64,000 nucleotides of DNA from positions 186,001 through 250,000 of the forward strand of contig NZ_MBTF01000012.1 in the NCBI RefSeq assembly GCF_002013915.1, given 5' to 3'. Origin of the DNA: Mucilaginibacter pedocola. Its GTDB lineage: Bacteria; Bacteroidota; Bacteroidia; Sphingobacteriales; Sphingobacteriaceae. Every line of letters starts with the position of its first letter. Within the stretch, counting starts at the first letter, position 1. The notes under the pieces are model-generated. The model made no database searches. It had not been told where the DNA came from and saw only the letters and a list, made by a program, of their open reading frames with translations. This document shows, in pieces, positions 8,596-19,100 of the stretch. The translations under genes and the position numbers were made by a program.

Positions 8596-8622
8596 GGCTT
8601 GCTGCATATTTAAACCAAAAAC

Positions 8623-11600
8623 ATGGTTGCCGCCCGCTTAAAACCTTTCCTTTTTACCATAATTACGCTTGTTTTATGCGCCTTTTGTTGCCGGGGTAAC
8701 GAGATCATCTTTTCGCGGCTCTCCATAAACGACGGGCTCAATTCCAATTTTGTTAACTGTGTTTGGCAGGACAAAACAGGGTACATTTGGGTAGGCACCG
8801 AAGCCGGGCTACAGCGCTACGATGGCAATAAATTCATCCACATATATAAAGAAACCACCAACCGTGGCCTGCCTGCACTGCCTGTGAGCCAAATTATTGG
8901 CGATAGCGACAATCACATGTGGCTACGCATGGGTAAAAATATTGGCCGTTATAATTTTGCCAACAACACCTTCCAGATGGCCAATGTATCGGCCATGCCC
9001 AATGATAATTATGGTATCTGGGCAGATAGCCACGGGCAGGTGTTTGCCACAGCTTTCGGCTTCGGTATATTCGCTTATAATCCGGCTAATAACAAATTTG
9101 AGCCCTGGCAGGCGCTGAAAGGCATGCCGGCCAATTGGAAGCCCTTTGCGGTATTTGAAGATATCAAAACAGGCCGCTACTGGATAGGCGGTGTGGAGGG
9201 TGTTGGCGTGTACGACAGCAAAACCCGCCAATTTTATCATCACAATTACAACCCGCTGAAGATTGGTTTATTAAATGCCATCGATACCAAATACATACTG
9301 CAAATCCACATGGATAAGCAGCGGCGCTTTTGGTATACCAGCTGGCCGCCCACCGGGGCGCAAAGGGTGCTTCGCGTAGACCCCGGTACCAATAAAATAG
9401 CAGAGAAGATGGTAGAGCCCAACGTACCCGGCTATTACGAAGTAAACGGTATGGCACAGTACGGCAACTTTATGTGGGCTTACGGACGTAATTTGCTCAA
9501 CGTAGCCGATGATGAAAGCGATAGCTTTTACCAGTTTTACAACAGTGCCGACCAAAACTACGGCATAAGTTTTACTACCGTGCGCCAGCTTTTTGAAGAT
9601 ACCGACAAAAATGTTTGGGTAGCTACCGACCATGGCTTGTATTACGGCAACGTAATAGAGGATAAAATACGCCATGGCAACGTACAGACCACTAACAACG
9701 ATATCACCTTTGCGAAGCAGCTGCACAATGGAAAACTGGTATTTGGCACCTGGGGAAAGGGGCTGTATCCCCTACTTATGGCGAAAAATCTGCGGCTTAC
9801 ACCCGATACCGAATTGCAAATACAATATGCGAGAGCTGCTAATAATGAAGCTGCACTTATGACACCCTGGGATATGCTGGAGCATCCTCTAACTTATCAC
9901 CTGTGGTTTGGCTGCCAGGAAGGTAAATTAATAGACCTGAACCCCGCAACCGGCAAAAGCGTGGTGATAGATGATACCATCTTCCGCAAAAGTACCATCA
10001 GGCAAATAGCTATCGATAAGCAAAATAACTTGTGGTTCGGGCTGCAAAGCGGGCGCGTGATCAAACGTGATATTAATGGCAAGTTCACCTTTATGCAGCG
10101 CCCGGCCCCTATTGTTACCCGCTTACTGTTCGATAAGCAAGGCCGCTTATGGATAGGCAATAATAACGAAGGCATCACCATCATTAACCCGCAAACCAAC
10201 AAGGTACTTCGCCAATATAACCCTGGCCGTGGCAACAGCCTTTTCACCGGCCGCATTCGCGATATTGTAGAGGTGAACGATAGCCTGTTCGCCGTTGCCT
10301 GCTCTGAGAATATCCAATTGCTCAACTTTAAAAGCAATACTGTACGCACGCTGGATGTTTTCAGCGGGCTACCACAACCCATTGTGAATACCCTGCAGAT
10401 GGATAAGCGCGGGCAATTGTGGATGGCAACGACGGCCGGCGTAGCGCGATATAACTTTAAGTCGGGAACGTTTAGGGCATACGATCAAAAGGATGGCCTA
10501 TTAAGTACCATAGATTTTCGTAACATGCTCGACCATAGCTGCCGGCTCGCCACCGGAGAATTGGTATTTGGCGGTGGCAGCAGTTTTGTAATATTTAACC
10601 CTGATGCCCTGCGCGATATCATTCGCCCGCGCGATGTTACCATTACTGATGTAAAAGTGTTCGACCGTTACCTGAACACCAATACTATCAACGGATTGGA
10701 ATTACTGCACGACCAGAACAATATCACCATACAGTTTGCATCGCTTAGTTTTAAGCTGCGCGATAAATTGCGGTACTATTACATGTTGGATGGTGCCGGT
10801 AAAGAATGGATAAGAGCAGAGAATACGCTCACGGCGTCTTACGCGGCACTTTCGCCCGGGCATTACACCTTCTCGGTTAAATGCGTTAGCCCGGATGGGG
10901 TTTCATCGGCACATATAACCAGCTTTAGTTTTTACATTAAACCAGCTTTTTGGCAAACCTGGTGGTTTGTGGTGTTGATTTGCATTTTAGCAGCTATCCC
11001 GGTTTATATCATCTACCGCCTGCGTATAAACAGGCTGCTGGCGGTACAGCGGCTGCGCGAAAAAGTGGCCCGCGACCTGCACGATGATATGGGATCCACC
11101 CTTACCTCCATCAATATCCTCAGCGAGATGGCCAACGTAAAACTCCCCGCCGAAAATAGCACCGTGAAAGATTACCTGAGCCGCATAAGCACCAACAGTA
11201 ACCAAATGATGGATGCCATGGACGATATTGTTTGGAGTATAAACCCCGCAAACGATACCATGCCCAAAATTGTGGCCCGCATGCGCGAGTACGCGGCCAC
11301 CGTGCTGGAGCCACGCGATATCGATTATACCGTTTTGAACGACGACAAGCTTACCGCAGTAAAGCTGGATATGGACGTAAAACGCAGCCTGTTCCTGATA
11401 TTTAAGGAGGCGCTGAATAATTTGGTAAAATACTCGGGGGCAACGCATGTGAAGATAGAATTTGTGGTAAGCCAGTCGGGCATGCAACTAACTATTACAG
11501 ATAACGGCATTGGCTTTGATCAGGCCACCGCAAGCAGCGGAAACGGGTTATCCAACATGCGTAACCGGGCGCAGGCCATGGGCGGTAATTTTGAGATATC

Positions 11601-11652
11601 ATCGCAACCCGGCAGTGGCACGCGCCTGAGGCTAAAAATACCCATAACATAA
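8623..11652 (+). CDS. Beta-propeller sensor histidine kinase (HisKA_3 type)
   Basis: A 1009-residue inner-membrane sensor with an export signal at residues 1-24. Two-component-regulator propeller repeats follow to about 680 (typical strands include GYIWVGTEAGLQRYDG and GQLWMATTAGVARYN). Then come a Y_Y_Y domain (about 690-765), one transmembrane helix (about 773-798), a NarL-type dimerisation domain with phospho-acceptor H820 in RDLHDDMG, and a HATPase_c domain with DNGIGFD (about 960). It has no receiver or AraC domain, so it is a classical kinase, not a SusR-like hybrid. The next gene is its likely response regulator. The periplasmic ligand is unknown. The gene at 27657-30587 is a paralogue. 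Confidence 0.92.
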   Translation: MVAARLKPFLFTIITLVLCAFCCRGNEIIFSRLSINDGLNSNFVNCVWQDKTGYIWVGTEAGLQRYDGNKFIHIYKETTNRGLPALPVSQIIGDSDNHMWLRMGKNIGRYNFANNTFQMANVSAMPNDNYGIWADSHGQVFATAFGFGIFAYNPANNKFEPWQALKGMPANWKPFAVFEDIKTGRYWIGGVEGVGVYDSKTRQFYHHNYNPLKIGLLNAIDTKYILQIHMDKQRRFWYTSWPPTGAQRVLRVDPGTNKIAEKMVEPNVPGYYEVNGMAQYGNFMWAYGRNLLNVADDESDSFYQFYNSADQNYGISFTTVRQLFEDTDKNVWVATDHGLYYGNVIEDKIRHGNVQTTNNDITFAKQLHNGKLVFGTWGKGLYPLLMAKNLRLTPDTELQIQYARAANNEAALMTPWDMLEHPLTYHLWFGCQEGKLIDLNPATGKSVVIDDTIFRKSTIRQIAIDKQNNLWFGLQSGRVIKRDINGKFTFMQRPAPIVTRLLFDKQGRLWIGNNNEGITIINPQTNKVLRQYNPGRGNSLFTGRIRDIVEVNDSLFAVACSENIQLLNFKSNTVRTLDVFSGLPQPIVNTLQMDKRGQLWMATTAGVARYNFKSGTFRAYDQKDGLLSTIDFRNMLDHSCRLATGELVFGGGSSFVIFNPDALRDIIRPRDVTITDVKVFDRYLNTNTINGLELLHDQNNITIQFASLSFKLRDKLRYYYMLDGAGKEWIRAENTLTASYAALSPGHYTFSVKCVSPDGVSSAHITSFSFYIKPAFWQTWWFVVLICILAAIPVYIIYRLRINRLLAVQRLREKVARDLHDDMGSTLTSINILSEMANVKLPAENSTVKDYLSRISTNSNQMMDAMDDIVWSINPANDTMPKIVARMREYAATVLEPRDIDYTVLNDDKLTAVKLDMDVKRSLFLIFKEALNNLVKYSGATHVKIEFVVSQSGMQLTITDNGIGFDQATASSGNGLSNMRNRAQAMGGNFEISSQPGSGTRLRLKIPIT

Positions 11653-11691
11653 ATATGTGATTGCTAAGCCGGCAAAGCTTGGCTAATTTGC
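11644..11691 (+). promoter_or_regulatory. Regulator site and promoter of the first response-regulator gene
   Basis: The palindrome-like ATAACATAAATATGTGAT (11644-11661) overlaps the stop codon of the kinase gene. It is 22 bases before TAATTTGC (11684-11691), a weak -7 box. The arms match the site upstream of the kinase gene except at one position, so the regulator gene probably has its own autoregulated start. Confidence 0.5.
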
Positions 11692-11708
11692 ATTATCAAT
11701 TTTTACCT

Positions 11709-12335
11709 ATGATAAGAGTTCTACTCTATGAAGATAATTCGCAACTGCGAGATGGGATATCGATACTGCTGAACGGTACCGAAGGCTTTGAGTTTGTGGG
11801 TTCTTTCCCCGATTGCAGCGATATTGTAGCGCAATGCCAAAGCCTGCAGCCTGACGTGATACTGATGGACATTAACATGCCGAATGTTGATGGGCTGGAA
11901 GGATTAAAACGCATCCGCAAAGTAAACAGCGATGTTAAAATACTGATGCTGACGGTTTTTGACGATAACCAAAACGTTTTCGAAGCTATAAAAAACGGCG
12001 CTAACGGCTATTTATTGAAGAAAACCCCGCCTGCCAAGCTATTGGAATATATACAGGATGCACAAACAGGCGGCGCCCCCATGACCTCCTCCATAGCCGC
12101 GCAGGTACTCAAAATGTTCAGCGGCCATAGCAACCCGGTAGAGCAATTCAACCTATCCGAAAGGGAAAGTACCGTGCTTGGCCTGCTGGTGAACGGGCAC
12201 AGCTATAAAATGATAGCTGCCGACTTGTTCATCTCCATTGATACCGTGCGCTCGCACATTAAAAAGATATACGAGAAACTGCATGTGAACTCCAAGAGCG
12301 AGGCCGTAGCCAAAGCCCTGAAAAACAATTACTAA
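11709..12335 (+). CDS. LuxR/NarL-family response regulator
   Basis: A 208-residue cytoplasmic regulator with a receiver domain (acidic pair at E8-D9, phospho-acceptor D54 in LMDINMP) and a C-terminal LuxR helix-turn-helix (NLSERESTVLGLLVNGHSYK..., recognition helix around ISIDTVRSHIKKIY). I use the ATG at 11709 because MIRVLLYEDN is the natural receiver start. It lies 56 bases after the propeller kinase, its likely phosphodonor. It is closely similar to the regulator at 26954-27601, sharing KKIYEKLHVNSKSEAVAKA-type ends, but its recognition helix differs. It probably binds the 18-bp palindromes seen at its own, the kinase and the sigma promoters. Confidence 0.93.
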   Translation: MIRVLLYEDNSQLRDGISILLNGTEGFEFVGSFPDCSDIVAQCQSLQPDVILMDINMPNVDGLEGLKRIRKVNSDVKILMLTVFDDNQNVFEAIKNGANGYLLKKTPPAKLLEYIQDAQTGGAPMTSSIAAQVLKMFSGHSNPVEQFNLSERESTVLGLLVNGHSYKMIAADLFISIDTVRSHIKKIYEKLHVNSKSEAVAKALKNNY

Positions 12336-12354
12336 GAAATCCCTCCTTTTACAT

Positions 12355-12402
12355 ATCCCATTTTTATGTGATTGATGCCGGTTATGGCCAAAGCTAATTT
12401 TG
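12355..12402 (+). promoter_or_regulatory. Regulator site and promoter of the ECF sigma gene
   Basis: ATCCCATTTTTATGTGAT (12355-12372) matches the kinase-promoter palindrome at 16 of 18 positions. A TTG at 12372-12374 and a consensus -7 box TAATTTTG (12395-12402) follow, with the same 22-base gap. The predicted transcript starts near 12409, just before the ATG at 12426. Confidence 0.65.
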
Positions 12403-12425
12403 CTTTCAATAAAGCAATACGCCAC

Positions 12426-13699
<1,274 letters not shown>

Positions 13700-13736
13700 G
13701 CCCCGCTTATTAATATACCTACATCACAATTAGTTA

Positions 13737-13765
13737 CAAAGCCCCCGAGTGAGGCTTTGCTTTTT
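13737..13765 (+). terminator. Rho-independent terminator after the collagen-like lipoprotein gene
   Basis: Stem CAAAGCC (13737-13743) pairs with GGCTTTG (13753-13759) and is followed by CTTTTT. Confidence 0.75.
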
Positions 13766-13863
13766 CAAAGGGTTTGGCAACGAGCGAACAACTAACTTTT
13801 CCACACCCATTGCAGCCAAAAACCGCTTTAGCTATGTTTGAGGGCACATTTTACTGACCCTGT

Positions 13864-14118
13864 ATGCCCGAAAATTTAAACTTGGTTGAAATAGCCTCTA
13901 AACACGTATTGCTGCAGCAAAGCCGTAAAGCGCTGAAGGCCCGCTGCCCTTTTCATAAAGATGATACCACCTCTTTGATGATAACCCCGCAAAACAATTT
14001 TTTTAAATGTTTTGGCTGCGGTGCCGAGGGTGGCCCCATTGAGTTTTTAATGCGTATTGAAAATAAAAGCCGCACCGAAATAGTTAACGGACTGGCCAAA
14101 CAAGGCTTCCCGTTGTAA
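13864..14118 (+). CDS. Stand-alone CHC2 zinc-finger protein (DnaG primase N-domain-like)
   Basis: An 84-residue protein consisting only of the zinc-binding domain of DNA primase: CPFH (C28, H31) and CFGC (C49, C52), with the typical KCFGCGAEGGPIEFLM context. In DnaG this domain reads the template, but here the catalytic TOPRIM domain is absent and no primase fragment follows, so it is a free small protein, not an obvious remnant. It is isolated between two terminators (13737-13765 and 14149-14182), so it is probably its own unit. DNA binding is likely from the fold; its role is unknown. Confidence 0.8.
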   Translation: MPENLNLVEIASKHVLLQQSRKALKARCPFHKDDTTSLMITPQNNFFKCFGCGAEGGPIEFLMRIENKSRTEIVNGLAKQGFPL

Positions 14119-14148
14119 GTTTGAAACTTACATTGTAGGCGTATAACG

Positions 14149-14182
14149 GCAAAAGCGCCGTGTTGCCACAAGCGCTTTTTGC
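14149..14182. terminator. Bidirectional terminator between the CHC2 gene and the FN3 gene
   Basis: AAAAGCGC (14151-14158) pairs with GCGCTTTT (14172-14179). T or A runs on either side let it serve the two convergent genes. Confidence 0.65.
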
Positions 14183-14207
14183 ATTACTCCTCTATCCAAA
14201 AATTATT

Positions 14208-16196
14208 CTAATCGGCAAAAGCCTCGTTACTGCTTTTTGCCGATGCTACTTTATCTGCCCCGGCCGAGCGGATGAAATAATAGTTAGAAACACCTTTAGC
14301 AGCCGCAGCATCGGTATACGCATAGGTATTTGCCGGCAATGTGGCTATGGCAGCCGGTTGCCCGCCATTTACGTAGCGGTATATTACAAAGTATTTCACG
14401 CGCTCATCAACCACCTTACCCCAGCGCAGGTTTACCCCCTTGGCCGATGAATAGGCCGTTAGCGCGGCAGGTGGCGGCATATTCTCAACCCTTAGCTGAA
14501 CGGTGTTACTTTGGTTAGCAAGGCTTACACTGCCGTTAATTACCGCAGCGATGGCATACACGTAGCTTTTCCCTTCCACAGCGGTGGAATCTACATACGT
14601 AGAAAACGCCGAAGGGTAATTGGCCTGCAATAATTGCGGCTGTGTTTCACCAGAGGTAAAGCGGACAATGCGGTAAGCGCTAACGGTATTATTGGTTTGG
14701 CGCAGATCGGCCCAGGTGAGGCGGATAGCGTTGCCCTGCGCAGCCGCCTGTATATCTTTAGGTGCCACCATGTCCGAGTCTGCCCCGGCGGGACGGATGT
14801 AGGCGATGTTAGAATTGCGGCTTTCTTTATTACTCAGGTTCTCGCTGCGTACGGCGTAACCGTAAGTAAAGCCGGGGCGGAATTTAAAGGTGTCTACATA
14901 GAGGCTATCATTTTCGCGCAACAGCACGGTGAGGCGTTTCATTTGGCCGCCAATGCCCTCGCAGCGGTACACGTAATAACCGCTCATACGCTCGTCGGGG
15001 TATTGCCAGCTAAGCAGTACGGTTTTACCCTTGCGCTCGGCACGGACGAAGCGGGCAGGGAAATCGTTACCGGCGCTTTGGTAAAAGCCAAAGGTTTTTA
15101 CGCTGCGGGTAGCATTGCGGCCCATTTTGTCGGTCATTACCAAATAGTAATAATATTTAACGCCGGGCTCTATACGGTTATCTGTAAAGGTGCTGTCAGT
15201 AGCGGCATTCAGTCCCACGCGCTCGTAGCCCTTGTCGTAATTAGCACTGCGCATGATGGCTACACTGCCAATGTATTGCGGTTCGGGCAGGCGGTAGCGG
15301 ACCACTACAGCCTGTTTCGCAGAATCGGGGCCGGCGATAACGTACTGGGGCGATAACAAATTGCGCGACTCCATGCAAGTAGCGTGCACCGTATCTGAAA
15401 CGATGTTGCCCCCGCCGCCAAAATCATTCACCGGGGTAATATAGTAGTGGTACATGTTGCTGTAAACCACGTTCTCGTCGCGGATGCTGTATTTGATGGA
15501 GTCGCCTTTTAAATCGACCGAAGTGTAAGGGCGTATCTCGCTAAACTCTTTATCGTTATCGCTGCGGCGGTACACACGCATCTTCATAGGGCGAAACTCT
15601 CCTTTGGCAGCCCACTCTATACGGATAGCTGCCTGCTCTACCTGCCTGCGTGCGTAAACCGGCTTTTTAGTATCAATAACATCGGGGTATTTAATATTGT
15701 TGGTGTAAAACCACTTGCCGTTAGGCGCACCGCTCTGGCTTACTTTGTAGCGGTAGCTATGCCCCTTTTGCACGGTAGTATCGGCAAGTAAAATATTAAA
15801 GGCCATTTGCTCGGGCGTGTAGGCCAGTTCGTTGGCCAGCGAATCTAATGTTTTGTAGCGCTGGTATTTACTGAATGATGCAGCGGGGTCGAACCTTAGT
15901 TCGGCTGCACCGGGGAAGAAACGGGCAGCACGGCTGTAGTTCAACATCAATTCGCCCGCATTCTCGGGGAAATGAGTTTCGCTGATGGTAACCCATTTGC
16001 CGGGTGCGGCGAGGTCCTCGCGCTCTAACTTCACGCCTGTAAAACCATTGTCAGGCGCCTTTGGCGATGCCGGCGGGAAAGCGTGGTAAACGAATGCTGC
16101 GTTGCCGCCTGCATAGGCGGTTTTGGGTGCAGTTTCCTGCGCGGTAGCATTTGTTATGGTAAGCAGCATCATGGCTGCGATAAATATATTCCTCAT
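14208..16196 (-). CDS. Secreted multi-FN3 protein, last gene of the surface operon
   Basis: A 662-residue protein with a signal peptide ending at about NATAQ (residue 20), then a mostly beta-sheet chain. I see at least four fibronectin type III-like modules, recognisable by repeated strands such as YRYKVSQSG, YHYYITPVNDFG, YYYYLVMTDKMG, YGYAVRSENLS, YVYAIAAVING and YFVIYRYVNGG. No type IX secretion sorting domain or lipobox is visible. Its ATG is one base after the stop of the giant TANFOR gene, so the two are tightly coupled and probably act together outside the cell or in the periplasm. FN3 modules usually serve as spacers or binding surfaces; the partner is unknown. Confidence 0.82.
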   Translation of the reverse strand: MRNIFIAAMMLLTITNATAQETAPKTAYAGGNAAFVYHAFPPASPKAPDNGFTGVKLEREDLAAPGKWVTISETHFPENAGELMLNYSRAARFFPGAAELRFDPAASFSKYQRYKTLDSLANELAYTPEQMAFNILLADTTVQKGHSYRYKVSQSGAPNGKWFYTNNIKYPDVIDTKKPVYARRQVEQAAIRIEWAAKGEFRPMKMRVYRRSDNDKEFSEIRPYTSVDLKGDSIKYSIRDENVVYSNMYHYYITPVNDFGGGGNIVSDTVHATCMESRNLLSPQYVIAGPDSAKQAVVVRYRLPEPQYIGSVAIMRSANYDKGYERVGLNAATDSTFTDNRIEPGVKYYYYLVMTDKMGRNATRSVKTFGFYQSAGNDFPARFVRAERKGKTVLLSWQYPDERMSGYYVYRCEGIGGQMKRLTVLLRENDSLYVDTFKFRPGFTYGYAVRSENLSNKESRNSNIAYIRPAGADSDMVAPKDIQAAAQGNAIRLTWADLRQTNNTVSAYRIVRFTSGETQPQLLQANYPSAFSTYVDSTAVEGKSYVYAIAAVINGSVSLANQSNTVQLRVENMPPPAALTAYSSAKGVNLRWGKVVDERVKYFVIYRYVNGGQPAAIATLPANTYAYTDAAAAKGVSNYYFIRSAGADKVASAKSSNEAFAD

Positions 16197-16197
16197 T

Positions 16198-19100
16198 TTA
16201 TAGCTGCTTAAATGAAAATCCCGGGATGTTTATTTGAGCCGTATGCGGCTCGTCGAATAATTTCACATACACTTCTCCCCTTGTAGGTGTTAGCGTTCCT
16301 TCAGGCTTTTGAACTTTTGCGCCGAAGGTCAGCGTCATACCCTTGCCAATGCCGCTTTTATGGCAGCCCGGCGGTATTTTTACGCCCCACACCTTTATCG
16401 AACTGCAATCGTCGTCGCAAACGCCCCAGCCGTAATAGGCCTCGCCGGTTAATATCACATTAGCTTCTGCCCCCATGGTAATATCCGATTTCTCCACCAA
16501 CTGATCCGGCGACTGGAATTTAATAAATTCGCCATATGGAGGCAATATGATCTTGGTATTTACAGCCGCATTTACCTCGGCACCAAGTTTTAAGCCTGCG
16601 CAGCCAACCAACACACTGGCCCCTGCGCTTACCTTTACATAAACCCCAACCTTTATACCACCTATTACATTTGGTTTCTCTTCAAATTGCAGGCCCAGGT
16701 AGGCATTAGCGTAAATACCTTTCTCCACCGTAACGTGCGCAATGGGCCCCAGGTTAAGGTTGATATCCGGTATCAGCGGCAGGTTAAGGTCTACAGCGGT
16801 TACCAGCAGCGTACCATGCAGCGTATGGAAGTTAGCCTCGAAATCATTAGGTAAAATACCATCATGAAACTTCGACTGGATGATCTGCATCATATCCGGC
16901 GTAAGGGTACAACTCCCCACACAAACCGCACCTGCAGCACCATTAACAGGCACCGGGGTATTTTTAATGTCGCTTATCTTGGCAGAGCCGAGCAAGTACC
17001 ATTGCCCGCTACCCAGTTGAAACTCAAAATCGGTATCGAAAGTGGCATTCTCTGTTTTCTCCAGCACATGGAAGGAGCCAACAATGGCCTGCTTTTCAAA
17101 ATCATAAGTGATATTAAAGTTGTCGGCCGCGCCCAGCGAAAGGTTCTTCACCCCTATTTCTGCGTTATTGGCTACCAGGTCGCCTTTTACCTCAAAAGCC
17201 ATGTGGGTTTTCTTGGCTTTTTCCGCAGCTTCTTCACGCATACCATCGGCACCTACTATGTCACCTTCAAAATGGAAGTTATCCCAGGCCAGTTCTGTTC
17301 CTATCATACCGCCCTTAATGGCCACCATTTGTTGTGGTTTGTTGGTTTGCAGGTTCTTGCCCATATCTACCACGTTGATGGCACTATCGCGAACCATAAT
17401 GCTTTGCGAACCGGGGGCATATTTGGTGAGCCTTACCGCCAGGTTATACGGCGATGCGGCCACCTTATCGCGCACTATACCATTAAGCATCAACTTGCCA
17501 TTAACAAAGGATTGCCACTTATCATAAAACTCTACGCGCACGCCATTGCTCACCATATTTAAGGCAGGCAGGTTCTGATGCTTATGCGCCAATTGGTTGC
17601 CTTCGGCAGCATACATAACACTGTAGGTTTTATCGCTAAGCCCGGTAATGGCCGGTATATTCAGATCAAGCGAACCGTTCAGCTTAAAGAAGTCCTTGGT
17701 GTTTTCTGCCTCGTAAGGCTTAAAGGATGCAAAGCCGTTCAGTGTAAGTGTTGGATGATCCTGCATGAGCATCACGCGCGATTCTCCACCTTTGCTGTAG
17801 AGCGAGATATTCATAATATTCACCAGGTCGTTCTCTGCAAGGTCCTTCAAATGTGCTAACTGAGTCAGCGGCTTTTTAGGATCTTTTGGCAGCAGCGAGA
17901 GCGACCATGCGCCATAGGCCTGGTTATATAGCGTACCATACTTGGCAGCCTTATCAAAGCCAAAGGAGGTCATGGTTTCCGCCGGATTGATGTTCATTTT
18001 GTAAACACCCGCTAAACCAATATTAGTAACCTGTATATCGCCGAAGCCGAGGCTGGTTTCAGATACTTCCAGCCCGCTTACCGGCAAAGTAAGGGTACCC
18101 GCGAACAGGTTACCGGTAAGTTTGATATTCCCTTTTTGGAGGTACCATTTGCCTTTCAGGTTCCAATCGTCAAGCGGGATATTCAAATCAGTGCTGCCTA
18201 TGATGGTCGACAGTGGTTTATCGGTCACCAATACTTCGCCTGCGTTAATGTACAGGTCGGGTTCTGCCACGTTCTGCAGGTTGGTATGAATGGTAGAGAA
18301 CAAATGCAACCCTGCGGCATCTATAGAACTAAAAGGGCGAGCTTCTACATTGTAAATATTATTCAACTTATAGATAAAATCGCCGCCATAACGTTTTTTG
18401 AATTGCAGCTTGCTGAACTGCGCTGCCCCGCCTGCCGAATACATAATATCGAAAGGCGCTTCCATATTGGCACCCGGTGTTTGACTGCTGTTGTTGGCCG
18501 TTTTGGGTTTATTGGCATCGTTGTTATACTGGCCAACATTGGCACCAAGGCCTAAACCATCGGCAGATACCTGCTTATCTCCTCCGGCCTTGGCATCAAC
18601 AGTAGTTGTTTTTTTGTTGGTATTGGTGCTATACCCTACCGACATGGTGGTTGGGTTAATACCCATTGCCGCCTGTACTTCTTTATCTGAGGGCATCACA
18701 TCGCCAAACGAAGGAGACGTGCTTTTACCCTTCTCAACCGCATCGCTGCCTACCGAAACCGGCACCAGCATTACATTGCCTTCCCACTCTACCGCCTTGG
18801 TAACGCCATCGCTCGGCATCAACAGAGAGGCATACACGCTACCCTGCGTTTGGGCGGAGTTTTTGGCCTGCAATTCAACGCCCTGCGGGCCGTAAATATC
18901 TACATAATATTTATTGAACACCTGCGCCTCTATATAATGCTCCTGAGATAGCACTTTACCCGTAGGCTTAATGGTTTGCATCTGGGGAGTTAAAACATCG
19001 GTATTTACGCTTATCTGCCCGCTGTTGCTATTGCCCTTGGGTTGGCTGCTTTTTGCCTGGGGTGCGGCCACCGCCACATTTTTCAGGGTGAGGTAGCTAC

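Noticed and set aside
14115..14131. Palindrome GTAAGTTTGAAACTTAC over the CHC2 stop codon
   Set aside because: A one-base centre makes a hairpin unlikely and the clear terminator follows at 14149.
14634..15356. 240-codon rightward open frame
   Set aside because: It lies fully inside the FN3 protein gene on the other strand, which has the signal peptide and domain pattern.
16864..17562. 232-codon rightward open frame
   Set aside because: It is antisense to the giant TANFOR gene, whose frame is continuous over 7.2 kb.
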